A DNA stretch of 64,000 nt, taken from positions 178,020,001-178,084,000 of the forward strand of contig OX465598.1 in the NCBI GenBank assembly GCA_950022295.1, given 5' to 3'. This stretch comes from Bromus sterilis. Taxonomy: Eukaryota; Streptophyta; Magnoliopsida; Poales; Poaceae. Positions 11,884 through 20,884 of the stretch are shown one piece after another; the first letter of the stretch is position 1; every line of letters starts with the position of its first letter. The position numbers and the translations under genes were made by a program. The notes under the pieces were generated by a model that did not search any database, was not told the origin of the DNA, and saw nothing but the letters and a program-made list of their open reading frames with translations.

Positions 11884-13230
11884 TTAGCCCCCGAGTGCCT
11901 GGGGGGCTCGAAGAGTCGCGCAGGGACTCGAGTCCATACTTGCGTTGTTTTAGGTATGAACGGTTCAACCGCGGGTCGCTGGCAGTCTGGGGCCATGACA
12001 AAACCTGTTTCGAGGGATGCTAAGCTGAAAGGGCCCAAGGAGTCGACTGGTCGAGCCTTGGTGAATTGCACTAGTGGCAAAAACCGCAGTAGCCCAATCA
12101 AACCCATGTCCCTCGACATGAGCTTGGAACACTGGTGTCCAGCAAAAGTCAAGCCACTGCAGGTCTTACAGTGATCAATTGCCGCCAGTAAAGTTCATAG
12201 CCTAGGTGCGTCCGCCCGACTTTTTCTATCATGCAAGCGCATGGGAAAGATTGGGAGTGAAATCGCTCTGCGGCAAGTCCCAGCCCGGCCGATCTGCGCA
12301 GCGGGGTCTTACCTACACGCTAAGCTTGCGTGGCATCTGGGCACAGTGTGTCGTGTTCCAGGAATATGTATTTTTTATTGAGGCGCGGAGCCTAGTTGAT
12401 AATGCACTCACTTGGAATAAACAATCAAGTGAGTTGTTTTAGCAGTCCCTCGCGGAGCTTGGTCGAGCGCTCAGGCGAGGAGTAATGTAGAGGAGTACTT
12501 GCTCGGGAGGTCTTCGAGTGTTCGGGTACTTAAAGTTTTGTGAGTAATCACTCAAGTATCGCCTTCGCTCTCGGGGTGAAGGAGCACCCGATACTCTGGG
12601 ATTGCTCGATCTGGCGAGTGCAGGTCTTCTTATCTTCTGTCGTGGTGAGGGAGCACCCGAAACTCTTCATGTGTGCGAGTAATCACTCGAGCACGTCTTT
12701 TCTTTTCCTTTCGGGTGATAAAGTACCCGAGCACGTTTTTTCCTTTCGAGTGAGGGAGCACTCGGGACTCTGTGAGTGCGAGTGATCACTCGAGCACATA
12801 TTTGTCCTTTAGATGAGGGAACACCCGAGACTCTAGTGGAGATGATCCCGATGGGAGTTAAATGTATTTGAAAAATGTATTTTAGTTGGTAAAAGCGGTG
12901 CTTGCAGGCTGTATTTTTTGCGCTGCCATTTTAATTTACCTCTTCTTGGTAAGAATAACGATCTCTTTGCTGGAGGATCATCAAAGATGCTCTGCCTACG
13001 AACCGTCATGTCTTCATGGCCGGTCATAATGATGGCTGTTGGTGGCGTGCTGCGGCCGCCTATTGAGTTATCGGTGCGCGCATTGAAAACGCGCGAGATT
13101 TGACGTGTCCAGCACACAGTGCCGCCCGTGTGAAGGCATCTTTGCCTTGGAATTCGAATCGCCAGGCATGCTTGGTCTTTGAATTAATTGCTGCCGTCGT
13201 CTGGGCTTCTGTGTGCTCTTGGGTTTGTGC
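11884..13230 (-). repeat. E1 non-coding spacer with degenerate short repeats
   Basis: The polypurine tract is at 11884-11905. From about 12540 to 12850 the motif 'gagtgatcactcgagcac' alternates with 'gagggagcacccgaactc' in units of about 60-65 bases, four or five times. The homologous E2 stretch at 20242-20410 has two or three units. TGATCA within GAGTGATCACTC makes each unit palindromic. No open frame here is conserved between E1 and E2. Confidence 0.6.
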
Positions 13231-13238
13231 TATAAATA
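13231..13238 (+). promoter_or_regulatory. TATA box of the E1 cargo gene
   Basis: TATAAATA lies 79 bases before the ATG of the B3-like gene. The same motif stands 72 bases before the ATG in E2 (20813-20820). Upstream blocks (GACGTGTCC, GTGTGAAGGCATCTT, CTTGGAATTCG) are also shared. It faces away from the 3' LTR, on the strand opposite to gag-pol, so it looks like a separate promoter. Confidence 0.75.
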
Positions 13239-13309
13239 GACCCTTCTTCTTCGTCTAGCAGCAGTGTTCGACCTCTGCTCATCTTGCTCCTCTTTCTCTT
13301 CCTCCTCTT

Positions 13310-13954
13310 ATGGGACCCAAGCGAGGTGCGGGTATGACCGGCCGCGACCGTGTTCGCCGTGGCCTCGGTGGTCGTACTCCGCGCTCCTCTCGTGGCGGCC
13401 GTCATGGTGCACCATCGACGCCTTCCTCCTCTTCCTCGGAGGAGGGTTTTTGGCGCTATGATTTCCTCCTGCGCGTCCGTGGCTGGAACGCCGCTCGCAT
13501 CCTGCTTCCTTCTGCATTTTATGCCCTTGTTTCTGAGTGCAGTATTGATGGCTTGCTGCTTCGTCTTCAGGGGTGCGCTCGATCTCCTTCTTATGTTAAG
13601 TTGGAGATCGATAGTTCCCGCTTGATTTTTCTTGGCTTTGGGTGGAATTCGTTTGCTCGACGCTTGAACTTGCGTGATGGTGACACGCTTTGTTGCCGTT
13701 TTGATGGCGGAGACACTCTTATCATCCGCGCCTTTGACCCGAGTGGCAACCGCATGGATCCGTACTTGCCGGAGACAAGCAGCGATGGTTCTGACAGGTC
13801 GAGGAGTCCTTCGCCTGCGTCTTCAACCGCTTTCTCCTCCGGAAACTCTTCGGGTGCTGATGCTGAGCCGTCTTCAACTGCTTCCTCGTACGGCTCTGAA
13901 GAGGACCCCGACGTCAAGCCGCCGATCAAGCGGGCGCGCCAGGTGACCTTGTAG
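13310..13954 (+). CDS. B3-fold-like protein, antisense cargo gene of E1 (intact)
   Basis: This 214-residue frame runs opposite to gag-pol. Residues 1-45 are basic and rich in Arg, Gly and Ser. Residues about 48-145 look like a plant B3 DNA-binding domain: a hydrophobic start (FWRYDFLLRV), LLPSAFYAL, then FLGFGWNSFARRLNLRDGD and a final strand DTLIIRAFD. The GW..F...L.L..GD pattern is the B3 core. Residues 155-200 are acidic and Ser-rich, and KPPIKRAR near the end could be a nuclear localisation signal. A homologue with the same layout lies in E2 at 20885-25195. The ATG is chosen because it follows a conserved TATA box and an equivalent ATG exists in E2. It is the only long frame in E1 without a lesion. 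DNA binding, perhaps of the element itself, is inferred; the B3 call is by motif only. Confidence 0.75.
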   Translation: MGPKRGAGMTGRDRVRRGLGGRTPRSSRGGRHGAPSTPSSSSSEEGFWRYDFLLRVRGWNAARILLPSAFYALVSECSIDGLLLRLQGCARSPSYVKLEIDSSRLIFLGFGWNSFARRLNLRDGDTLCCRFDGGDTLIIRAFDPSGNRMDPYLPETSSDGSDRSRSPSPASSTAFSSGNSSGADAEPSSTASSYGSEEDPDVKPPIKRARQVTL

Positions 13955-14790
13955 GACTGGAGGCAGCGGTGTCATCTTCGCCGGCAGCTCGGGTGGAGCT
14001 GGAGAAGAAGCTGGTGGAGCAGGAGAAGAAGCTGGTGGAGCATCGTCCTCGGTGCGCTGCAAATAAGTCGAGCTTCACCTTTTGTTATGTCATTGACATC
14101 ATGAGCTGGCTGCTTTGACTCCTCCGTTTTCTGTGATGATGCTTGTTGTCTTAGTGCCAACTATCCCAGCATGGGCACACATGTAGAAGTCATAATTCCT
14201 TGGGTCTTTTGTAACTAGGTTGGTTCTCCATGTAATGATGATTGTATTCGAGTAATCAGGGCTGCCTTCTATCCAATGTACTTCAAATTTTTGTACTGAG
14301 AATGATCTTCGGGTCCTTGTAATGCGAACTGTGCTTGAGTCTTTGTAATTGAGTCTGTCTTCGAGTCCTTTGCCATCGAGAGCTATGTTCAAGTCCTTTG
14401 CGAACGAGAACTGTCTTCGAGTCCATTAGATCTTTACACTGTGGGTTTTATCGGGTGCGCGACAGCGCTCCCGATGGGAGTAGCCCCCGAGGCTACGTTT
14501 GAGTCGGAGAGTCGAACGTAGGCTGAGATTTGTTTCCTTTGTCACTCTTTCGCTAATTTCTGACTTTTATCGGGTGCGCGGCAGCGCTCCCGATGGGAGT
14601 AGCCCCCGAGTCTTTTAGGTGATCGTTGGCGATCAGGTGAAGACTAAAGGATTGTCTGCATCCTGCGCTCCATCCATATTTCTCCAGAGCGCTTTGTGTT
14701 TCATCTGGTTGTAGCCGTGTCTTCTGAACCGTTTTCCAGCAGGTGGAACCTATCAGGGTTTGTTGCTTGGGCCCTTTAAGTTTTCGGACT
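13955..14790. repeat. E1 spacer downstream of cargo gene with repeated GC-rich box
   Basis: It is mostly non-coding. A box of about 42 bases (TCGGGTGCGCG(A/G)CAGCGCT followed by CCCGATGGGAGTAGCCCCCG) occurs at about 14450-14492 and 14570-14611. E2 has the same two boxes at about 26788 and 26910. CTCCCGATGGGAG can form a small hairpin, and AGCCCCCGAG equals part of the polypurine tract. Phrases like 'cttcgagtccttt' recur at 14290-14430. The 3' end of the cargo transcript probably lies here. Confidence 0.6.
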
Positions 14791-15345
14791 GCGTAGTGTT
14801 TCTCGGGGGGAGGTCGTGCTCGATCCCCCGATTGCTTTGGGTAAAGATCGCCTGAGCGACGATAGCGTCTCTCGGGGGGAGTTTTGTACTCGAGCCCCCG
14901 AGTGCTTTGGGTAAAGAATGCGTGAGCAACAATAGCGTCTCTCGGGGGGAGTTTTGTACTCGAGCCCCCGAGTGCTTTGGGTAAAGATCACGCGAGCGAC
15001 AATAACGTCTCTTGGGGGGGGGGGAGTTTTGTACTCGAGCCCCCGAGTGCTTTGGATAAATATCGCGTGAGCGACGATAACGTCTCTCGGGGGGAGTTTT
15101 GTACTCGAGCCCCCAAGTGCTTTGGGTAAAGATCGCGTGAGCGACAATAGCGTATCTCGGGGGGAGTTTTGTACTCGAGCCCCCGAGTGCTTTGGGTAAA
15201 GATCGCGTGAGTGACAATAGCGTCTCTCGGGGGGAGTTTTGTACTCAAGCCCCTGAGTGCTTTGGATAAAGATCGCGTGAGCGACGATAACGTTTCTCGG
15301 GGGGAGTTTTGTACTCGAGCTCCTGAGTGCTTTGTGGTAGTATTT
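14791..15345. repeat. Tandem array, about 8 copies of a 70-75 bp unit (E1)
   Basis: The unit includes GTCTCTCGGGGGGAGTTTTG, TACTCGAGCCCCCGAGTGCT, TTGGGTAAAGATCGCG and TGAGCGACAATAGC. Starts of 'tctcgggggg' fall near 14800, 14870, 14940, 15010, 15085, 15155, 15225 and 15295. Repetitive open frames on the minus strand are a product of the repeat. It lies between the integrase end and the cargo gene, the usual site of tandem repeats in Tat elements. Confidence 0.9.
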
Positions 15346-15410
15346 GGGCAACATCATTTTATTGCGTCGAAGGTTTCCATGAGCTGCCAGATGAGCATGA
15401 CTGGTATAGA

Positions 15411-16755
15411 CTATGGGTAGAACAGGCGTAGGTTTTCTACGTTCCATGGATTTCCCACGTCCTCGTCAGTCTTCGGGTTCTTCAGTCTATAGGCGCCTCC
15501 TCCTATGACTTTTGAGATTATGAACGGTCCTTCCCATTGGGGGGCAAGCTTGTGGAATTTCTCTTGTATGAGCGGTAGAACAAGGTCGCCTTTGTTGAAG
15601 GTTCTGGTGCGCAGGCGGCTGCTTTGGGAAGTGCGCAGCTTGTCCTGGTACCCCTCTGATCTTGCTAGGGCTGTGTCCCTTGCTTCGTCTGCTATGTCCT
15701 TGTCATCTTGCAGTGCTTCTTATGCTTCTTCTTCTTCTTCTTCTTCTTCTTCTTCTTCTTCTTCGTACCCCGAGATCGGGGGTGCCCCGAATTTGAGGTC
15801 ATGTGGTAATACTGCCTCCGACCCATACACCATGAAGAAAGCTGCGTACTGGGTTGCGGTATTTGGGGTGGTGCGCAGGCTCCATAGTACTGCGGGGAGT
15901 TCTTCTACCCAGTTGCCCGCGGCCTGCTCGAGTGGTGCAAAGAGCCGCTTTTTGAGTCCTCCAAATACTAGGCCATTTGCTTTTTCCACCTGGCCGTTAG
16001 ACTGCGGGTGCGCGACTGATGCGTAGTTGATTTTGATGCCCAGTTCTTCGCAGAAGTTCTGAAATTCTGCCGCTGTGAAGTTCGTGCCGTTGTCCGTGAT
16101 GATGTTGTGCGGCACCCCGAACCTGAAGATGATTGATTTGATAAAGTTCACTGCCGTGAGGGCTGTGGAACTGGTGATGGGCACTGCTTCGATCCACTTG
16201 GTGAACTTGTCGACTGCTACCAGTAGGTGTGTTCTTCCTCCTTTTGATGAGTTCTTGAGTGGGCCTAGCATGTCGAGTCCCCAGGTGGCGAACGGTCATG
16301 ATAGTGGTATGGTATTGAGTTCTGAGGCTAGAGCGTGTGATCTGCTGGAGAGGTTTCGATAGGCGATGCAGCGCCGCATGATGTCTTCTGCATTTATCAT
16401 GGCTGTTGGCCAATAGAGTCCTGCTCGAAAGGCTTTTACCACGAGTTCTCGGCTGCTGGCGTGGTGCCCGCAGGTGCCTTCGTGGATTTCCCTTAGTAGG
16501 GTTTTTCCGTCTTCCTCGTATGTGCATTTTTGTAGGACCTGGGAAATGCTGCGCTTGTAGAGTTTCCCATTGATTACTGTGAAAGATTTGGATCGCCGAC
16601 TGACGCGTCTGGCTTTTGCGACGTCCTGCGGTAGGGTGCCATCGATTAGGAATCTGAGGAGCGGCTCTCTCCAAGGTGGGTCTTCGGGTGCGGCTGGATC
16701 TGGCTCTTCGACTGCATTGTTGGGTTCTTCCGTAACGATTGGGTTTGCGGCTGCC
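15411..16755 (-). pseudogene. pol: E1 integrase, with a GAA expansion and stop codons
   Basis: On the minus strand the zinc-binding part (HEGTCGHHASSREL) is followed by RRCIAYRN, where E2 has RRCIACQK, so the second zinc Cys is lost. The catalytic core shows AVDKFTKWIEAVPI, IITDNGTNFTAAEFQNF and HPQSNGQVEKANG, so the DDE residues are present. After ISGYEE a run of GAA codons (plus-strand TTC repeat, about 15723-15767) ends in a TAA where E2 reads on. The C-terminal tail to LFYP and stop at 15411 is still recognisable. A further TAA (CAA in the ancestor) sits at about 16757, before VAAAN. It cannot produce a full integrase. Confidence 0.85.
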
Positions 16756-16757
16756 AC

Positions 16758-17320
16758 TTATACTGGTTCACCTGTGTTGTCGTCCTCTGTGTCTGCTTCT
16801 GGTCCGAGTTCTTTGATTGTGGTGATGATCTCGTCTATGTAGTCCTGGATGTTTCCACCAATCTGGTTTCTCATGAAAGCTTGCATCATTCGCTGGTATG
16901 TTGTTCCTGCGTTGTTTAGACCGAAGGGCATTTTGGAGCGGCAGGGTGTGCCGCAAGGGGTGGTGGCCAAGGCGTGTTTTTCATCTTTTTCCTCCATTCT
17001 GGCCTGATTAAGTCCTGGGTGTGCATCGAAGAACGATAGTAGGTCGCATCCTGCTGTCGAGTCGATTATTTGATTGATTCTTGGCAGGGTGAAGTGATCC
17101 TTGGGGCAGTATTTGTTGACTGGCCCGTAGTCGACGTGCATCCGCGGTACGTCTGTGTCTTTCTTGGGGACCAACGCAGGGTTGGCGATCCAAGTGGCTT
17201 CCTTCGTCTCTCGGATGAATTGGGCGTCGAGTAATCGGTTGACTTCCTCCCCGATTGCTCTGCGCTTGGGTTCTGAGAATCTTCGTAGTGCTTGCTTCAC
17301 TGTCTTGGTGTTTGGCTTGA
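16758..17320 (-). pseudogene. pol: E1 reverse transcriptase, C-terminal part and RNase H deleted
   Basis: RT motifs seen are FIRETKEATWIANPALVPKK, VDYGPVNKYCPKDHFTLPRI, CDLLSFFDAHPG and MPFGLNNAGTTYQRMM. The active site reads YIDE (16830-16841) in place of YVDD. Directly after it the frame jumps into the acidic linker that in E2 lies beyond the second RNase H. About 1.27 kb is therefore missing relative to E2 (roughly 29215-30480 there). The enzyme is dead. Confidence 0.85.
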
Positions 17321-17990
17321 TTCACAACGCGTGTTGCGCGAACTCGCGCGGTACTCCTGGCATGTCGGCTGGGCACCAGGCGAAGATTTCCCATTCTTCA
17401 CGGAGGAAGGCGATGAGGGCCGTTGCTTGCTCTTCCGGGAGGTGGGCGTACACGCGGACTGTTTTTTTGGGTCCGTCGGGTGCACCTGGTGGGTGACCGT
17501 GTCGCTGTCGATCCTGAAATCCCGTCCATACTCTTTTGTCTCGCTTCTGCTTGCTAGCGGAAAGATGCTTTTGTCTGTTGCCATGGCTATTTCTGTGAGT
17601 TCTTGCTCGGCTCCGAAGGTGTTGGAGACTTTGTGCAAATCGCGATCGCACTTGTCTGATTTGGTGAAGCTCCCGTTGACTGTAATGACGCCCGCAGATC
17701 CTGGAATCTTGAGTTTGAGGTAGGCGTAGTGCGGAATCTCCATGAACTGCGCGAATGCTGGACGTCCCAATATGGCGTGGTATTGCGACTGCCAATCGAG
17801 TACTTCGAACTCGAGGGTGTGTCTTGCGAAATTGCGTCTGCTGCCAAAGACAACTTCGTATAGCACGGTGCTTGATTTCTTCCATACTGATCGTGGGATC
17901 AACATCTTGCGTAGGGTGCTGACGAAGATTATGTTCATGCTGCTGCCTCTGTCCATGAATATTCTGTCCATGTCGTACCCTCAAATTTGA
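17321..17990 (-). pseudogene. pol: E1 retropepsin-like protease region
   Basis: The frame covers MDRIFMDRGSSMNIIF, TLRKMLIPRSVWKKS, WQSQYHAILGRPAFAQFM and IPHYAYLKLKIPG. The protease motif, MDGGSS in E2, is MDRGSS (17941-17959), a GGA to AGA change that removes the glycine after the catalytic Asp. A stop (TGA for GGA) stands at about 17990, before GYDMDR. The downstream part runs toward RT with a frameshift near 17480. Confidence 0.8.
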
Positions 17991-18990
17991 GCGTCGAGTA
18001 CCAGGGGAGCGTGTACCGGCCTTGGGACTACGGGCGGGTGATTGCTCTGGGAGAACGTGATGCTGGTTTCTGCGTTGTGTAGCTGGTAGACTCCGACTGT
18101 ATTTAGGTTCTCAGCTGCTCTGGCTTGCAGGGTGTAGGCGTCCTTGAGTCGGCGACTGCTCGGTTCATCGGGTGCGCTTGGCTTCTCGCTGTTTTTCTTC
18201 CTTGAGGTTGTCGGCGAGTTCGTTGAACAGGCGGCAGGCTCCCAGAGTGTGACTCGATCTGATGTATCTCCAGTTGTCTTCGAAGCAGTGGATCGTGCAG
18301 GGTCCTTCTAGCTGTTCCCTGACCGTGAGTTTGCCGGATCCGGCGTGGCATTTCCTCCTTGAGATTCGGAAGAACAGCGCGTGATCCGCTGGGTGCTCAT
18401 GAACGCGCGGGTTGGTTTTGATCCCCTCGCTTAGATTCTGGTTCCTTATAAGATTGTCGAATTCGTTTGGTCTTTGATCTGGGTCGTAGTATTCGCCGGT
18501 CCGAGTCTCGGAGTCGCTGTCCTGGCGGGCGACATCTGACTGCACGGCGGCGGGTCGTCGAGTGGTCGGCGAGCGCGTGGCTGTATAGTTCGACTCGTCG
18601 AGTGGGGTCTCTTCGTAGAATCCTCACGCCTGTCTTTTGGGTCATCGGTTTCTTCCTCGTTGGCGATGATCTTGGCGATCGCTGATCTCGAGTTCGGAGT
18701 CGGTATTTTGTTGCGCGACGGGTGCCTGGGTGGCGGTGGGTCGTCGAGTGGTTGGCAAGCCCTCCGCGTCGTGCTGTGGCTCGTTGATCGGGATCTCCAT
18801 GTGGAACCCTCGCGCCTTTCTTTTGGGTCGTCGAGTTCTCTTTCGCTGGCGGTGGGCTCGATTACCGCCGTAGTATTGGTGTTGGCACGGCTGCAGGCTG
18901 AGAAATCTCGCTGGGGCGGTAGAGATGTTTGCCGTGATCTTGAATTCTTCGGGTGGATTGCATCTGGTTCTTGCTCTTGAGTTGTGGCTT
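17991..18990 (-). pseudogene. gag: E1 gag, broken, with an internal duplication
   Basis: The recognisable gag block is RPNEFDNLIRNQNLSEGI, REQLEGPCTIHCFEDNWR and SSHTLGACRLFNEL, shared with E2 and the fragment at 3346. About 25 codons present in E2 (around SHGRICMIQEGRPS) are missing, and the frame shifts near 18165. The N-terminal part contains two copies of a motif (DDPKERREGST... PLDDPPPPR and DDPKDRREDST... PLDDPPPCS), where E2 has one. Gag would form the particle core; this copy cannot. Confidence 0.75.
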
Positions 18991-19033
18991 GCTGAGGATA
19001 GAACCGCCGAGATCGTAATTCCAACCTGTGTAG

Positions 19034-19053
19034 TTCCCACAGACGGCGCCAAT
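19034..19053 (-). other. Primer-binding site of E1
   Basis: On the minus strand the sequence after the LTR end CCCCGTCA is ATTGGCGCCGTCTGTGGGAA. TGGCGCC followed by a tRNA-like stem is the usual form of Tat-lineage primer sites. E2 has the same sequence beside its 5' LTR. Confidence 0.75.
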
Positions 19054-19500
19054 TGACGGGGATGTACCCCGGCAAATCCCATGGTCAGGGACCCTGGGTT
19101 AGTCATGAGAGGTACAGGTTGGACGATAGCTTGTCGGCTAACAGGAGGATACGTTCCTGCTCAATGTTATTGATTGGAGATGGCGATTATAGGGAAGCCA
19201 AGGCTAGTGCGCACAAGGCTAGGGTTACAGATTGTGTATCGGATGATCCCGACGTCTCCCCTCCTAGCTCTTATATACTAGGCTAGGTCTCAGGGAGTCC
19301 GTCTAGAATTACAGATGAGGTTTCCTAACCCTAATCTTATACCGTACGACAAGTTTACACCTTCCTTATGAGTCGTGGACTCCTACGTCGGTGCCAATAG
19401 TGGGCCAAGGTTGGGCCCAGGCGGCATCTCTGTGGGCCTTATTTTTTCGGGTACACCGGGTAGGCTCATCCATAGGAGTCGTGTGGTCACCCCCTCGTCA
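19054..19500 (-). mobile_element. E1 5' LTR
   Basis: Partner of 11437-11883, with the same 447-bp length and the same ends. It is followed by the target duplication CCGCA at 19501-19505, where the Harbinger sequence resumes. Confidence 0.93.
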
Positions 19501-20238
19501 CCGCAGCTTCTGACTTAAGAACGAAAGGGTATACAAATGTGACCAGTTGCTTCCTCTTATTTACAGAAAAACTGCCACCGCGCCCCGCTCGTTTCCTCAC
19601 GCGGAGAAAAGGCGCACAACCTCCTCTCGCGCCGCCTTCCTCTCTCCTAGATAAAGAACTCACGCAGAGCTAGGGTTCCCCGTCGCCGCCGGTTCCCAGC
19701 TCCCCGCCGCCGCCGCCGACCACAGTCCCCAGCCACCTCCGCCACCGGTCCCCAGATCCCCGCCGCCGCCGCCCGCGGTCCCCAGACGCCGCCGCCTGTG
19801 GTCCCCAGTCACCTCCGCCACGGTCCCTGCTCCTCCCCGACTCCCTTCCCTCCGGCGGGCCGCGGTCTACTCCGGCGGATGGCTGCTCTGAAATCCCCGA
19901 CTCCCTCCCCTCCGGCGGCCCGCTGCTCTGAAATCCGGTGGGCTGCGGTCTACTCCGGCGGACGGCGCCACAGTCTGGTCTTCCCCCGTAGAAGCTCCAC
20001 CCCGGCTCCCTCCCCTCCTCCAAGTTCTTATCTTTTCAATGAACAGAAAAATGTTTATCAAAACAATATCCTAAGGGCATTGCAAAATTTTCATTAACCA
20101 CACAACAGATAAGCTCAAAAAACAGAGAATGAAAAGAACTGGCTAGCTTATCATATGGAGCTTATTTCCACAACATCTTATCTAGAGCTTATTTCCGCAG
20201 GAGCTTATTTTCATAGCATAGCTCAGAAGAACTGGCCC
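19501..20238. mobile_element. Harbinger right arm with GC-rich, gene-like filler
   Basis: From about 19580 to 20020 the sequence is rich in CCGCC and GTCCCCAG motifs in imperfect repeats, preceded by CTAGGGTTCCCC. This looks like the 5' end of a plant gene rather than transposon sequence, so a captured host fragment is possible. The last 200 bases return to AT-rich subterminal sequence with repeated AATAAGCT motifs and the inverted terminus. No complete coding frame can be defended. Confidence 0.55.
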
Positions 20239-20241
20239 TAA

Positions 20242-20812
20242 GTCTTTTTGCGAGTAGTCACTCGAATGCTTTACTGTCTTCAGGGCGAGGGAGCACCCGA
20301 ACTCCGAGAGTATGTTGTTTCTGCTGGTGCGAGTGATCACTCGAGGACATCTTTGCCTTCTGGGTGAGGGAGCAACCGAACTCAAACAAAGGTACTCCCG
20401 ATGGGAGTAAGAGATTTTTAGAATCAGAAAATTTGACATCAAGAAATAGCTGGCTTTTGGAATCTTTTTGTTTTTTTGCAATTGCTTTTATCTTGATCCG
20501 TCCCTCTTGAAATGTCATGCTGATATGCATTGTCACGATGTTTGATGACCTATGATGATGTTTGATTTTTTGATCCGTCGCATCTTTTGGACCGTCATAA
20601 TGATGGTTTGAACGTCAAGCTGCCTGTTGCCTATTGGGTTTCCAAGGCTTGTATGGGAAATAGGCGAGATTTGACGTGTCCTGTAAATAATGCTGACTGT
20701 GTGAAGGCATCTTGCCTTGGAATTCGTAACTCCCGTCCCGTTTGGTGTTTGATGCAATGATGGTGCCGCCTGGGCTTCTGCGTTTGTTTCCTGGTTTGCC
20801 CTTGGATTGCGC
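20242..20812 (-). mobile_element. E2 spacer resumed after the Harbinger
   Basis: It matches E1 at about 12640-13230 and leads into the cargo-gene promoter. It has two or three of the 'gtgatcactcgagga' units and the hairpin CTCCCGATGGGAG near 20397. No gene is seen. Confidence 0.65.
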
Positions 20813-20820
20813 TATAAATA
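20813..20820 (+). promoter_or_regulatory. TATA box of the E2 cargo gene
   Basis: TATAAATA lies 72 bases before the ATG at 20885, in the same context as in E1. Upstream blocks GACGTGTCC, GTGTGAAGGCATCTTGCC and TTGGAATTCG are shared with E1. Confidence 0.7.
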
Positions 20821-20884
20821 CCTCCTGTGGTTGCACGTCCTTGGCATCCATTCTTCGTATCTTTCTCTTCTGCTTCTTCTTCAT

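Larger units (their letters stand above)
11437..19500 (-). mobile_element. E1: Tat-lineage Gypsy element nested in the Harbinger
   Basis: It is 8064 bp with 447-bp LTRs (11437-11883, 19054-19500) and a perfect CCGCA duplication (11432-11436, 19501-19505). It has the same plan as E2, but an internal deletion removes the end of RT, the first RNase H and most of the second. Its gag-pol has several nonsense changes, yet the opposite-strand B3-like gene is intact. The LTRs differ at about 21 of 447 positions by eye. It is in the same family as E2, whose LTR differs clearly in sequence. Confidence 0.93.
11280..20238. mobile_element. Harbinger-type (PIF/Tourist-like) element, split by E1
   Basis: Left terminus is GGGCCAGTGCTTTTACAG; the right terminus read inward is GGGCCAGTTCTTCTGAG. 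A 3-bp TAA duplication flanks it (11277-11279, 20239-20241). Both ends carry AAAATAAGC-type subterminal motifs. GGGCC-type inverted repeats with a TWA target fit PIF/Harbinger. With E1 removed it is about 890 bp and encodes no transposase, so it is non-autonomous. Its interior is GC-rich (see 19501-20238). Confidence 0.75.

Noticed and set aside
12204..12442. Possible small gene in the spacer of E1
   Set aside because: The matching E2 sequence (10976-11197) has a different translation in the same frame, so no protein is conserved.
14753..15447. Long repetitive minus-strand frames (223 and 154 codons) suggesting a repeat protein
   Set aside because: They translate a 70-75 bp tandem repeat; unit lengths are not a multiple of three throughout and the frame is not kept in E2.
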